Made by a program: the position numbers and the translations under genes. A stretch of 64,000 nucleotides of DNA from Bursaphelenchus xylophilus. Lineage: Eukaryota > Nematoda > Chromadorea > Rhabditida > Aphelenchoididae. Where the stretch lies: contig CAJFCV020000006.1 in NCBI GenBank assembly GCA_904066235.2, positions 4,402,001 through 4,466,000 on the forward strand, read 5' to 3'. The notes below the pieces were generated by a model. That model was not told where the DNA came from and ran no database searches. It worked only from the letters and a program-made list of their open reading frames with translations. How positions within the stretch are numbered: the first letter of the stretch is position 1; each line of letters opens with the position of its first letter. Positions 49,981-62,212 of the stretch are shown here, piece after piece.

Positions 49981-51115
49981 AGTTATTGGTATTATATCGG
50001 ATTGCGTTTCATTTGGGGCAAATAAAATTTCTATGAAATGTTGCTTTGTTGTTCTTAGCTGCAGTAAGCAAAGCCTTTTTTGTTCCAAATTTTTATCAGA
50101 GCTGTTTTGGTGACTAAAAAATAGCATTACGGACTGTTCCATACATATAATCCTCATACTTTAAGACGTTGCTTTACGTTTATTTTTGTCCTCTTATCAC
50201 CTATGTAAAATTGTATTTTGTACCCTGTTCCGAAATGATCTTCCCTCACTCATTAAAGAACGGTGCAAACAGGATTTTTTTTCAAAATGCGTCATTATTT
50301 GATGTCAAATTGACCTTACACGGAATAATTTTCATATATTGACTACCTTTGACATGGGAGCCACAGCTGATTAAACAATGTGGAACGCTTCCGATTCAAG
50401 GATGGGCAAAGGTTGGGGACGTTATTTCAAATTTCCGATGAGATAAACGAGGGCCAAGGTGGTGGTGAGTGAAAGTAAGTTTAACATGGGTCTTATGCAG
50501 CGAGAAATTGTTGGAAATCTTTTTCAATAACCTTATTGTACATCCTAATCGATAAAATGATGGCAAAATGGATAGGAAGGACTTCTACATAGGGATCAAA
50601 ACTTGATTTTTTTGGCTGTCCCAATTTACGTCATTTTCAATCAAAAAAATTTCTTTTTCATTGTGAATTACAAGTCACAAAAAATAATTGGATAGGTCTT
50701 TCCACCTAGAACAAGCCGTCTCACCCATCAACAAACATGGCTGTTTAGAATATAATGTAATCAAATGTCAACATCCCACACAAAATCTCGTATTAGTTCC
50801 ATTATCCATCAAAAAAAATGCGAATTCTTTTTCCGGTAACGCTCGGTGCTTGTTCCTGTCTTTATCATAACCGTCTCCTTGAACTGTGGAGACAATAAAA
50901 ATGTGTTCGCAAGCGCTGATAAGGCGCTCAGGGCTCAGAAATTTGCAATTTTTCCCTAGGCTTTTGAGTTCTGCTCTCTTCAAAATCCTTGGCCTACAAT
51001 CGGTCCGAGAAGTATAGTAATAAGTGTTTTACTATATAAAGTTATCCGTTTGCCATACTACATATTGATACCCAATTATGATAAAAATTTTTACATTTCT
51101 TACCGATTTCAGACC
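49981..51115. other. Intergenic spacer between phosphatase and MFS genes
   Basis: 1.1 kb, same-strand neighbours. It begins with the phosphatase 3' UTR (AATAAA near 50021) and ends with a TTTCAG acceptor at 51107-51112 just before the transporter ATG. At this distance an operon is unlikely. No other gene is seen. Confidence 0.5.
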
Positions 51116-53300
51116 ATGGCTGGTGAGAAATCGACGCCATGGCCTTCAATTTGGGCTGCAACGGGCTTCTCGTTCTTCGCTGCAGTACAATTTAGCATCT
51201 ATTTTGGCTCAACATACCCATATCTGCAAAGTGTAAGGTAACATTTTCCCTTCTCAATCCCTACAAAACCTGTTTGTAAGACCCTAGAAATCCCGCTTTA
51301 TCCTTAAAATCTCCACTTTCAGCTTGACCCACACTCCACGGTAAACTTCTACGGTCTTGTTGTCGCTTCATACTCTCTTGGACAAACGGTTGGCGCTCCA
51401 GCAATTGGCTGGTGGAGCAGTAGATTAGACGGTATAAAGATCCCAATTTCTTTATGCCTTGCGCTCTCGTTTCTTGGCAATTTGATCTATATTCTGGCCC
51501 AGGCATCGACCGATTACGCCAAATACTTTTTGCTGATTGCCAGATTTGTGGTTGGGCTGGGATCTTGTAAGCAAATTTTGATGCTTTGTTTTACGGTAGT
51601 TGTAAAATACGGTATTCGTTTTACTTCTTTAGGTAACATCAGTATCCTCAAAGGCTATGCTGCCATGGCGTCAAATTCCAAGGATCGAGCAAGGGCCATC
51701 GCATTGCTGACGGGCGGAATTTCTCTTGGTGCTACGACTGGGCCGTGTAAGTTAATCTCAAATTAGTAGCTGGAAAACCTAAAATCTACTGAAACTACCA
51801 AAATTCTTAGCTCTAGGTTTATTGGGTCCAGTAATAAGTTTATTTTGAACCTGAATTGACAGCTTTTTGAAGCGTTGTTGGCAGCAATTTAGCAAGTATT
51901 TAACCCGCGTTTTGTTTAAAATACGTATATCTTAAATAGCTGTCCTTAACTAGATTCTCCTTGCAACATAATAAGCAATTTTAGATTTTAATAAAGCATC
52001 GTTTCAGTGTTGCAATCAGCCTTCACTCCGATTGGAGAGACAGGATGGAAGATTGCGGGTCGCGTCCACCTCAGCATGTACACATCCCCGGCATTTGTCG
52101 CGTGTGCCGTCAACTTCCTCGGGACATTGTTCTTATGGTTCGTATTCAAAGAAACCTACGCCGGATTGGCTCCACGAGAGGTCAACAAAAAGGTAAAATA
52201 CGCACTCTGCACTTGCCTTCCATGAATCTTTGCAGTCAAAAAAGTAGTTTAGAAGGCCAAAGGAGATGAGAGAAAGGAAGACGTCCCTGGACTGCCAGCT
52301 TACGATAAACCGGCGGTTTTCCTCTGCTGCCTGACCCTATTTGCTCAACGATTTACTTTTACAAACATTGAAACCTTGGCGTCACCGCTGAGTATTACAA
52401 TGTTCTCTTGGAGTAACGAGGAGACTGTGAAATACATTGGTTTGGCGCACGGTGCATTAAGCTTCATCGCGTTTTTGGTCTATTTGGCATTTTTTGTCGG
52501 ACGACTTGATAAATAGTAAGTAAAAGTACTTTTTTAAGCGTTCAAAAAGTCTAACATCTCCATCCAATCATCGTATTTTACAGTATAAATAACCGAAATC
52601 AGACAATAGTTGCGTTGGGCGGGCTGATTATCTTCCATTTGGCCACATTTTCTTGGCCATTTTTGGGAGGAAGTCTACCCAAATATAATTCAGATGGTAA
52701 GTCAGTCATTTTTACTTCGCATTTTTTGCTTTTAGAGTCAAATTCGACGCAGCCTGGTTGCGATGTCGCCAAATACAACTGGTGTGACAGTGTGGCGCCT
52801 GTAAATCCGTGGGTATTTTATTTGGCCTACATTATTTTTATTGGAATATGCTTCCCAAGTGTCAGCATCACTCTGAACACACTGTTTTCGAAGATCATTG
52901 GACCCAGGAACATGGTAAAAACTATCGTATTTTAAAATGTATAAAAAAGGAGATTTCATAATATCATACTTATTTTCAGAATACCGAACAAGGCTTTCTC
53001 TACATGACAGGCGGAATCGCCCGCCTAATTGGCCCTCTAGTCATCAGCGCCCTCTACTCTCAATTCGGCCCGCAATACGCTTGGATTCTGGAGATCCTTG
53101 TGCTAATCATCATCATTGCCGCATGGATTGCAATGTATCGTCGAATGGTCCCACTGATCGTTCCCTCGGAAGTCTGGAACAGTGTCCGCAGCAAGAAGAG
53201 TCGAGCATCTGTAATTACAGAGGTCCTGCTTGAAGAAGAGATCGAGGAAATGGAGAGGGACCGACGAAGTAGTCGAGTGTTGTCCGTTTCTGGCGAATAA
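51116..53300 (+). CDS. MFSD8/CLN7-like major facilitator (lysosomal type)
   Basis: Eight exons: 51116-51232, 51323-51566, 51633-51746, 52008-52192, 52253-52515, 52584-52696, 52736-52914, 52980-53300, all phases matching, 511 residues (human MFSD8 is 518). About twelve hydrophobic segments are visible. Blocks recalling MFSD8 are FYGLVVASYSLGQTVGAP, KYFLLIARFVVGLGS, the loop rich in Arg/Ala (KDRARAIALLTGGISLGATT), and MYTSPAF. Family members reside in lysosomal membranes; loss of human MFSD8 causes CLN7 neuronal ceroid lipofuscinosis, and a chloride-channel role has been reported. A loop between later segments has two cysteines and an NST sequon (SNSTQPGC). The C-terminal tail is acidic then basic, with no dileucine signal that I can confirm. 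Substrate not deducible here. Confidence 0.93.
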
Positions 53301-56300
53301 AGGCGAAGAGCAAGTGGCTTTTGAATATATACTGGTGACTGTAAATAAATTTCTGATTTTTGTTGATGAATCACAATATTTTGCAAATTTGTTTCGTTTT
53401 CTTGAACACCAATGGGTAGAGCAACAGCCACGCACACGGTTTTCGATCTCAATGATCCTTCGGACTTTCGAATACGAGTTTTTGATAAAAATTTTTGTGT
53501 TTTCAACACACAGTGAATCCGTTGCTTCTATACATACATGTATATTGTAATTGGAAGTTTTTACACTGTCAATCAAAAGTAAAGTTTTATTTCGCAGACC
53601 GAAAGATGTCCTATGATCATTAAAGAGCTGCAAAACTTATCAAACTCCTCGTTATAGCAATACTTTTACTTCCTTGCTTCTCAAGGGTCACATTGATGAG
53701 AAGGGTGTGATGTAAGGTCTCTTTCAAAAGTATAAGACCTTGCAAAAGTCATACTCTAAGTGTGATTATATCACGATTGCAAAGGAGCACGTGAATCCCA
53801 CTCAGACGTCTCCATTTCCCCGTATCAAAAGTTCTTTTCATCATTTCGGCCAAGGTCATCGGCGGGGAGTGATAAAATTTGCCTTCCAAAAATGGACGAT
53901 TCATTTCGGTTTTTTTCAACGACACTTCCATACCGCCACGACGTTGTTTTTGCTAAATCAACTATCAGCTTTCGAAAGCTGTATTTTTAGCCAAAATTTT
54001 CTTATCGGACGGCCTTTATATTGTAATTATCGTGCGTTCTCCAATAACTGTATCGCGGACGATGCCACGAGGTTTTCATATGATTCTGAGGTTTGCAGCA
54101 ATCCATCTCCGTTGATAAGTAGCGGAAAACAGCGTGGCATTTTTGGGTGTAAACAAAGTTGTTCGCCCCGATCGATCAGTCTGAAAGCATGTGGAAAACA
54201 GATCGGCGGTGTGCGGAGGGGATAATCAATTGATTCTTGCGCCATTGCTTTTTCAGCAAGCAATAGTTGGCTTTATTACCACTATACTGTAATGACTTTG
54301 TCGTGAGAGAAATTTCGCGTAATTTAGCGCCTGTTGACTGTCTTGAAATTTGTGAATGGCATACTTATCCCCCGCTATCGCCAATGCATTTCCCCCGCTC
54401 GAAAACAACCCGAAAGTCTTTCTCTCTCTCCAAAAGCCATTTATCTCTTGATTTAAACCTTTATCTTCGATAAGCAAGCCACACAACGGGCACCTGAAGG
54501 GATAGATTTGAGGGTTCAAATTGTCACGTCAGTGGGCGTCGGGATTTTCCGAGATGATCTTATTGTAACGTTGAAGATTACGGATAGAGAGAAAAAGGAG
54601 AGAAAAAAAAGTGTCAACGGTTAGACGACAATTTTTGAGCAGCTTAAACGAAAATGCGATGTTAGGCACAGGACATAATGTGGTGCAAAAATAGAATTCA
54701 ATTCTTTATGACATTCGGTAGTATGTGTTATGTATTATACTATGACAGACTTTTGGGGTACTATGCATATTTTACAGGAAAAAAGGAGTATTGTCAAAAA
54801 TCTACTTTAAAATTTATGTGGTTTTTGCAAAGCAAAAATTAAAAATCTCGGCTGCATCATGACAGTTCACCTAAAACGGTACGTCCGGGCTAACGATGCA
54901 CTTGAGGAAAAGTGTACTCAATCGAACCATAAATCTGGGCCACCAGTGCAGCTAGCCAGCTCTTTTTGAAACCCCTCAATTTGCGAAAACGCACGTTGAT
55001 TTTTTGCTTTCAAAAAATGTATCAAGTTTCCGATTCAAATCTAGCCAACTGGCACACATACTACAAATTTATTTAATTTTTTTTGTTGAAAAAACTTTTG
55101 ATCAGCCCCACTTTCTTTCCAGAGACGAAACTACATTATAACAGGTGCACACCACGCCTGTTTGCACTTCTTACATTGCGTCACATGCCGTGACCACCTC
55201 AGGATATGGCCTGAAGGTCAACAGAAGGTCACGATGATCCGTTAAACCCATCAAAACGCACATTTTCAATTCATTACTTGCACTTCTTGACGCGTTTTTC
55301 CCAAAACCTTTACGTCTCATTCATTATCAGCGAATTGATTTGATCCAATAAAAGTCTCTTTCCTCGAGGCGAGTTGTACTTTGCCCGGCGAGGAATTCTT
55401 TTTACTTTTGTCGGAAGCGATAGAAGCAGCGTTTCAACGGGGAGGAGGTGGGTAACGAAATTCAGAATTTTTTGCCGTTTGCGCGTAGCGATAAGATTTG
55501 AAGGTAATTTTGGAAAAAAGTGATATCTTTGAACCGCTTTTTATTCCAAAACTAAGAATAGATTTCTGCGTAGCGTGAGCTAGAATTCTCGCTTAGAACT
55601 CGAAATTTTCGTGCTTTTCAAAAATTAGTTTTTAGCTCGAAAACACAAACAACTTTTGCAGTGTCCCGCTACACAACTCAGTCTAATCCGACACACTTCT
55701 TTCAGGCCAAACCTCTGCCTGACACCGCATTCCCATCCCAATTTTGATTCGTAATTTTAATGCCTCGGGTTTAACCCGGTTCTTTGTGCGATTATAGCAT
55801 GCAATCTCCATTCGTTTTTTTCGATAAAAACAGCTTTCGCAGAAGGAGTTGTTTTCGATAAGAGGCAGTGAAATTAAATTCGTGTTTGTCTAAACCTCGA
55901 AATTTAGCTGCGTAATCGGACTTGTTATGCCCATGTGACGAGCATGTGAAGAAAGGGTTTGTTGCGCTGCGGAAAAGGATGTTTTTGATCGTCCGAAGAA
56001 TTTGGGGTTTCGGTTGTTCTGCGATCGTGTAGTTTTGCAGATTCCTTGGAAGAGGAATGTGAAAGGATTCCCGGAGTGGTACTATAAAAGATCTTCTGCG
56101 TATTAGCGATTGTGCATTGCATTTTTCTACGTAGAAATTCTCGGAACTCATAAGAGAAAGTCTTGTTCCGCGTACAGACTCCGATGAATCTTTAGCACAA
56201 ATTACTCAATTTTAAAACATATTTGAGGTTTTTAGAGCGCGCTTTGCAAAAATAGAGCCTAAATATTGGGAATGAAAACTGTTTCTTTCTAGAGGGTTCC

Positions 56301-57153
56301 CCTCATTTTCCAGCCATAAAAATCGTTGAAAATCCTGCGCTTATATTATAGTTATGATATAAAGTGCAGCCTGAAATTGTTGTTTCACAGTTGCCCTATG
56401 ACCTATCTCACCTACTTTCGTAATAACAAAGCAAACTTTTCTCCTTCGAATGTAGTTTAATTTTCAGTAGCTTCTGCCCTCCCGCCTTTTACAGTTAATT
56501 CCCGGAAAAGTGTTTAGACAGTCGGTTTTTCCTTTCCGTTTCTTAATTCTCCCAACTATCAACCATTAGTCAAATTCTCGAGTTTAAAGAATTTCCAGTA
56601 ACTTTGACTGATCTTTTCCCACTCAATTAATCATTTTTCTGCTAACCCATTTTTCTCCCAACATGAAGAACTTTAAAAACATTGATCCAAATTCCTCCCT
56701 TCACCTTTACAAGTATAAAATTCCCTTTGCAAGAGATAATAAATATCACTCGCGGATTGTTTTGATGTTTTCGGTCGTATGACGTCGCCGTCGCTGATCT
56801 TTTCCCCTTTTTATGTCGTAAAAACAGAAAACCTTGGTTTGTTGATAAGCCCACGATGAAGTGATTTACGCGCGCTTGACGATTGCACTTTTAACTCTCT
56901 TGGATTTGCGATCTTTGTAAATGAAGATTCAATATATTGACTTGAATTTACATGCAAGCAAGCGAATTGCAAAATGACAATTTTGATAGTCATTTTTCAA
57001 ATGACAATCATGATTAACATTTGTTTTTTAAGGCCAACAATTTTTTTAAAATTAGCATTTTTTTGTATAATCTCCCTCAATAACACCGTATTTTATGACT
57101 GTTTTCCCGCTGCTTTACATCTTTAAAGCACCACAGCTTGAATTTTGTCTGCT
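53301..57153. other. Intergenic region upstream of the cysteine-rich peptide gene
   Basis: 3.9 kb. It begins with the transporter 3' UTR. At 53740-54520 both strands have moderately long frames (161 codons plus; 60, 78 and 88 codons minus), none with a recognisable domain. GATA-type sites cluster at 54360-54475. A relic of the 27246-27689 hairpin family lies at 55567-55600. No supported gene. Confidence 0.4.
55567..55600 (-). repeat. Relic of the 27 kb hairpin family
   Basis: Contains AGCGTGAGCTAGAATTCTCGC, close to AGCGCGAGCTAGGATTCTCGC at about 27591-27611. Short and isolated, so the call rests on this one match. Confidence 0.4.
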
Positions 57154-57577
57154 ATGCATTTATATTTCCTAGCGATCGCTTTGATTAGCCTATGGGCTCT
57201 ATGCTTGGCCACGCCTAGACAAAACTGCGGTAAGGGATAAAATTGGAACAGAACATTAGTTCTTCGTTAATTCTTTAGCTTGCGATGATTTCACCTGCAC
57301 GATGAGATGTTATTCTCGAGATAAAACGCGATATGGCCGATGTGCTCACACGGCTTGTCTGTGCCCCAAGCTCTGTAATCGACCGAAAAATTATACCCTG
57401 CCGAACCAAAACCCCTGTGCCATGAATTCGATCGCAGCGCCTCCGCAGAGAAAAAGCAAAATGTCCAAATTTAGAGATGATAGCGGTATTCTCAGTAAGA
57501 GCGAAGATCTGTGTATTCCGTGTTTAAGAGCAGAGTTTATGAAGACATTGGATATGCTGAATGCCGAGGGAATGTAA
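57154..57577 (+). CDS. Small cysteine-rich secreted peptide, CS-alpha-beta pattern
   Basis: Two exons, 57154-57229 and 57279-57577, give 124 residues. Residues 1-19 are a signal peptide (LYFLAIALISLWALCLA). The next 40 residues hold eight cysteines at 25, 27, 32, 36, 47, 52, 54 and 58. They include C32-x3-C36, G45-x-C47 and C52-x-C54, the core signature of the cysteine-stabilised alpha-beta fold shared by invertebrate defensins and related antimicrobial or neurotoxic peptides. A further ~65-residue tail with CIPCL follows, which is unusual for a defensin. The first intron splits the codon directly after Cys25. AATAAA is at 57604-57609. Secretion is well supported; antimicrobial function is only inferred from the cysteine pattern, and an unrelated disulfide fold is possible. 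Confidence 0.82.
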
Positions 57578-58307
57578 CCAAATTTATTCTGCATCCTGAG
57601 GATGTCAATAAAACTACTTTTATTTGTTGTTTTAACGCCCTAAAATCTTTGTTTTCTGGAGTAAACTGTGATTAGAATAGTATTTTTTCCATCGATTACT
57701 GATCTTGAAATTTATCGCAGATCTCTTCTTTTGCGATCAATGATTTCCAATCATTCCGCAGACCCTCTTTCTCTCATCGTAATTTTTCTCCCCTTCCTTT
57801 TGCAACAGCCTCTCCTACCCCTCTGACTGTGTGGTCCATTTGCACGCAAAAGTGCCTCGATTCATAAATTTTACAACTGAAGCCAAGCGACCTAATCGAT
57901 AATTAATCTTCTCTCCCCGAAGTGCAATAAGAAGCGGAGTTTTACAAACAATAACTCGTGTTTTAACAATAAAGCGCCGTGATAAGTAGTTTCAAGTGTA
58001 GAGGGCGAGCGGGTACTTTGATTTTCTGGTTCCCTTTAGGTTTCATTCAAGTCTAATCGAATCACTCTAAATGGCTGAGATTTCGACCAAAGGGCAGTGC
58101 GTTGTGCCTTCGGGAAAAGTCTTACCATTGGTTAAAGGTTAGTAACAAGTTTAGTGGGGATTCCTTGTAAGGTTTCTCAACAAATAATAATACGGTCTCA
58201 ATGGTAAAAAACGCGCCGTATTTAAATTTCCGTGCAATTTGGAATTTTTGACTCTGTGGCATTAGAAGTTTTGCAACAGGTCTACTATAACCCCTACAAG
58301 ATACAGA

Positions 58308-58395
58308 ATTCTTGTTTTAAAAATATCGCATATACCTCAGATAATATTGGCCCAAATTTGTCCCAAATCTTATCAAAATCAGCGCCGTTCATCGC
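58308..58395 (-). repeat. Dispersed repeat fragment related to 27246-27689
   Basis: On the minus strand it reads GATTTTGATAAGATTTGG and continues colinearly with the 27689-27600 segment (GATTTTGATGAAACTTGG) through to a TATATGCGA block. Similarity covers about 80 bp with many substitutions, and also explains the similar short peptides seen in both places. Confidence 0.5.
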
Positions 58396-61300
58396 GATTA
58401 TTTCCCTGTGCGGACCTGACCAGCCAGCCAATCTTTTGATCCGTCTTGATCTCTTTTTTATAAGTTCTGTTCTTTCATTTTCTCCGTCTTGTATGCCCCA
58501 ATCCTCTGCAAATTTCCGTTCAATTCCTTTCAAAAACCTTGGCCTCAGTGAACTCAAAATATACGACACCCACGTGACGTGGCCGTTGATTCCTTTTTCA
58601 TTTCTGAAGCCCCCATTTATTGTGTACAGTTGCCGCTTCAACGCGAAAAGATCATATTGTTTTGCTTCACGTGGTTTTCGATTCGAAAAAGGGAGATTCG
58701 GATCAGCAAAGGAATGGAGAATTTAATTTTCGATGACAAAAAATTGCTTTATTTTTTGTTGGGTCATTTGTATTTGTCACACCTGCCGGAAGGCAAATAT
58801 TACAAAAAATTGTTAAATTTTGATGAGGATAGAAAATAGAAAGGGCCGGGTTGTTTTGACAGTTGTAATCGGGGGTTTTCATACGTTGAAAATTATCCGC
58901 GAAACTTACTACTAATAAATTTTCATCGCCGATCTATCTAGGCTATATTTATCGCTGAGAATGTTATATTTTTCTTTGCAGGACAGCCAAAATATTGTAA
59001 GGCATTGTGAGACATTAGGGAATAAAAAGACAGCAAGTCAGAGAAAAAAATTCTTTTATTATATCGCTGATAAGTTAGCACGTAGAAAACTAAAAGTCTC
59101 GCAGACTCGTTAGAAAATCATAATCTTAATTTGACCATGCCTTATCAAAAACTGTCGCAAGACGCGCTGTTCAAAAAACGTTTCTCTCAGCGAAAAGACT
59201 TGAAAACAGAAAAAAGTTTAAAAAAGGATGATAATATCTGCTCATATCTCCCAAATCTCAAAGATAGTTTACACACGCGCCCGCAAACAGCCTCCCAAAG
59301 AGCAGCATTTGCGCTTTCTTTGTGCATAACAAATGCACCTTTGACATATCTTTTTGAGACAATCGCACTACACAAAGTTTAGTCCGACCATTTCTCTCTC
59401 CGAGCGGCGCTTTTAACAAAAAACATTTACATAAAATTCGTGAGTAATGATCGTAGGCCCTGCTTTCGCTGGTATGCTAATGAATGTGGGTACGTATCTG
59501 GCCGGGCTGCTCGAATTTACAGTGGCCAAAAGTGGTCGTTCCCATGAAATGTTTGATAAAAAATTCTTCCAAAATCTTCACAGTTGCAATAAGTGAGAGT
59601 ACGTGAAATTTATCACAATTTGGCAAGGAAGACGGTAATTTATGAGAGAAACAATACATACTAAATTCCCGGGGGCCTTTTTTTCAACTTGGCTCCGTTT
59701 TAAATTGGCTTCATTTATAGCCAATTAGGGTCCAATTTTGATGCTATTTGAGGTGGTTTTGAGTCCTATTTTTTTACGTACATAAAAACCATACAATTAG
59801 TTTTTTCGCTTCGTAAAATGATTTTACTTTTGAACTTTTGTCGAAAATAAGCTGTATAGCCTCTACAATTTTGTCTTGCTTTATTTTTGCTCTCTTTCAT
59901 GCCATCGAAACTCTTGCAAATCCCCAAATACCTTTCTAATCCCCCTGATTTCCATATTTTTTCCATTATTTTACACCATCTCCCACAAACAAAAACCTTT
60001 GCCCTCCGGCGTTCTTCAATAAAGCCTTGTTTTTGCGGTAACCTCAAACCAAAGGTCACTCAAGCATATTCGAAACAGTCAAGTGATTGCGATCATACTA
60101 ATGTCAGTTGAAACTGTACGTTTAAAAGTTGTAGTCCATGCGCTAAAAATGGTGTGATGATGGGTCATTGAGTTTTTGGATTATCAAACAATCGGAATAT
60201 TCTTTGTGTTTTGTTTGAGTCGAGCATTGTTGTCGGGGAATTGATTGGGAATTCTTTTGAGAAATGCCTTTTTTTGTGTCTCATGGGCTGACGTAATTTC
60301 GAGCCGAGAGTTATTGAGAGTTGCGTATAGGAACACGAGTTCTCGGAGTTCTAATATCTTTCGTAATTTTCGTTCCGGCTTTGTATAACGAATGTTTTGC
60401 GTTGATTAATATGCCCGAAAATCAGATGTTTAGAATTTTCGAGAACCCTGAATAGTCCTAACCTTTGACGATTTTTTCAAATGCGGGATTTCTTAACATT
60501 CTTAAAGTTCACCTAACTGGAACATATTACAATAAAATTTTTATCGCCTTTTACAGTGACAGCCCGGATATTCAACTTGCAGAATTTCAGAAATACGAAA
60601 AAGTGTTGTATTTTTTATTGGCCTAGAAAGCCAAATTTTTTGTCGAAATTGGTCAAAACATGTTACAGTAACGTCTTCTTGAACCCAAAACTTCCCATTA
60701 CCTTTCATACAAAATGCCCAACATATTCTTGAGCCTTTTGTATTCGACTTCTCCGTGCAGTATCTAAGTTCTCTTCAACTTCTCCGTTTCCTCATATATT
60801 TTTGTCACAATTGATACGAATTCCCCCTCCAGCATGTGTACAAGTCACAGCCAGGGAAAGTCTATACAAACTAATTAGTATTCGGGGAAGCTAGCGCGGA
60901 AATGCACGTACTCCCCAAGCAGCAGAGATCTATGGGGCGCATAAGGAAAAAGGAGAACATAGTAACTTTATTCGCTCATAAATTTATCCGCCCAGCACGT
61001 TTTTATGGCGTTGTTTTGCACACGAAAGCGTTTATCAAGCTATCGCTTTGATTCCTACTGTAAAAACATTTTGGGCGGATTATTTTGTTGACTGGGGGAT
61101 GAGTAATTTCATTCAAGAAGAGATGGGGCAATTTGGGAATTAATCGTCATTTGTTGCATCGAGGGTGGTGATAAACAGCTGTATATAATATCGCGTCTCG
61201 TTTGTATTGTTTTGCTTTATTTCTCAATGTGCCGTAGGTGGTTGGCTGTCTTTTCGGCACACCTTGAATGTTCATCTTCATTTTAAATTGGTTGGTTTAC

Positions 61301-61603
61301 TATTGCGCGAAGTATTTTTTATACAGGCATTTCGTCATCACGCTGATCGTAAAATAGCCATTAAAGTAGCTACCTTTGAATCACGCTGATTACAACGTTG
61401 GGGTGTCAAAAAGATTTTTTATGTTCGTCCACAAAGAAACTGCCAAAATTGAAACCAGTAAAATAATTATTAGCAAACATGTAGGATGACGATTTATCAA
61501 CGTAACAATTTTAATCACCATATCTTATCTTAGGAAGATCTACTCAAAGTTTTTGCCAAGTTTCTTTCAAAGCTTTTGTTAGATTTGTTCCCCATCGGAA
61601 ACG

Positions 61604-62212
61604 ATGCTTTTGCCGCATGGTTTGTATCTGCCAAAAATTAATCATTTGAGCGACAAGTTGACTAAAGTCCCAACAACAACCACTTCCTTTCTTTCTCTCT
61701 CTCTCTCCCTCAGCCCCAAACTTTGTCCACATGCTCCTTCTCTGTTTACCGCTGCTCCTCCACTGGCTATTTCCATTTCACAATTCGGTTTGCAAGAAGA
61801 AAACAAGCGCAGCACATTTGAAGAAGAGACAACATCATTCCTGGGTGTTTTCCCTCTCCCTTCAATTTATTATTATTTTGTATATTCGCCAATAAAAACA
61901 CCCATGTGGCAGGGATCGGGTTCTCTCTCTTTTTTGTGCAGAGTTTACACAGTTTTGGGAGAGGCTTTTATAGAAGAGAGTGGGGGGAAAAGCGGAACGC
62001 TCGCCGTCAAATCAGTCTTCTGTCGTTCGGCTTTTTTTTTGCTTCCCCATTCTTCGGAACGTTTCTTATCCGTGGGTTTTTTGTGTGTTTGGCCAGGAAT
62101 TTGTTTTCTCTCCGGTGTTATTACCGTAGAGAAGAGGCCCCGATTGCAACGGCAGGCACAAGTGATGCTGGATGTGTCCTGTGTGACGTCTGGAAATGTG
62201 AACCGGAGGTGA
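61604..62212 (+). other. 202-codon open frame, function unknown
   Basis: An uninterrupted frame that begins just upstream of a CT microsatellite, which translates as alternating Ser-Leu. The rest is Ser/Pro/Phe-rich with no domain, no signal peptide and no clear splice context. A second frame overlaps at 61906-62331. Its higher GC content partly explains the length. Probably not a gene. Confidence 0.15.
61686..61714 (+). repeat. CT-rich microsatellite
   Basis: A pyrimidine tract of mostly CT dinucleotides with TTTC interruptions. Likely length-polymorphic. Confidence 0.8.

Noticed and set aside
53060..53633. Two long minus-strand frames of 149 and 176 codons
   Set aside because: They are antisense to the last MFS exon and its 3' UTR; the plus-strand frame has the conserved protein.
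53740..54519. 161-codon plus frame and three minus frames, one with a CPLC motif
   Set aside because: Both strands are open, none shows a domain, and the minus frames do not join with consistent phases. Not annotated as a gene.
58232..58726. 164-codon plus-strand frame
   Set aside because: Overlaps a dispersed repeat fragment at 58308-58395 in antisense; no domain and no splice signals that make sense.
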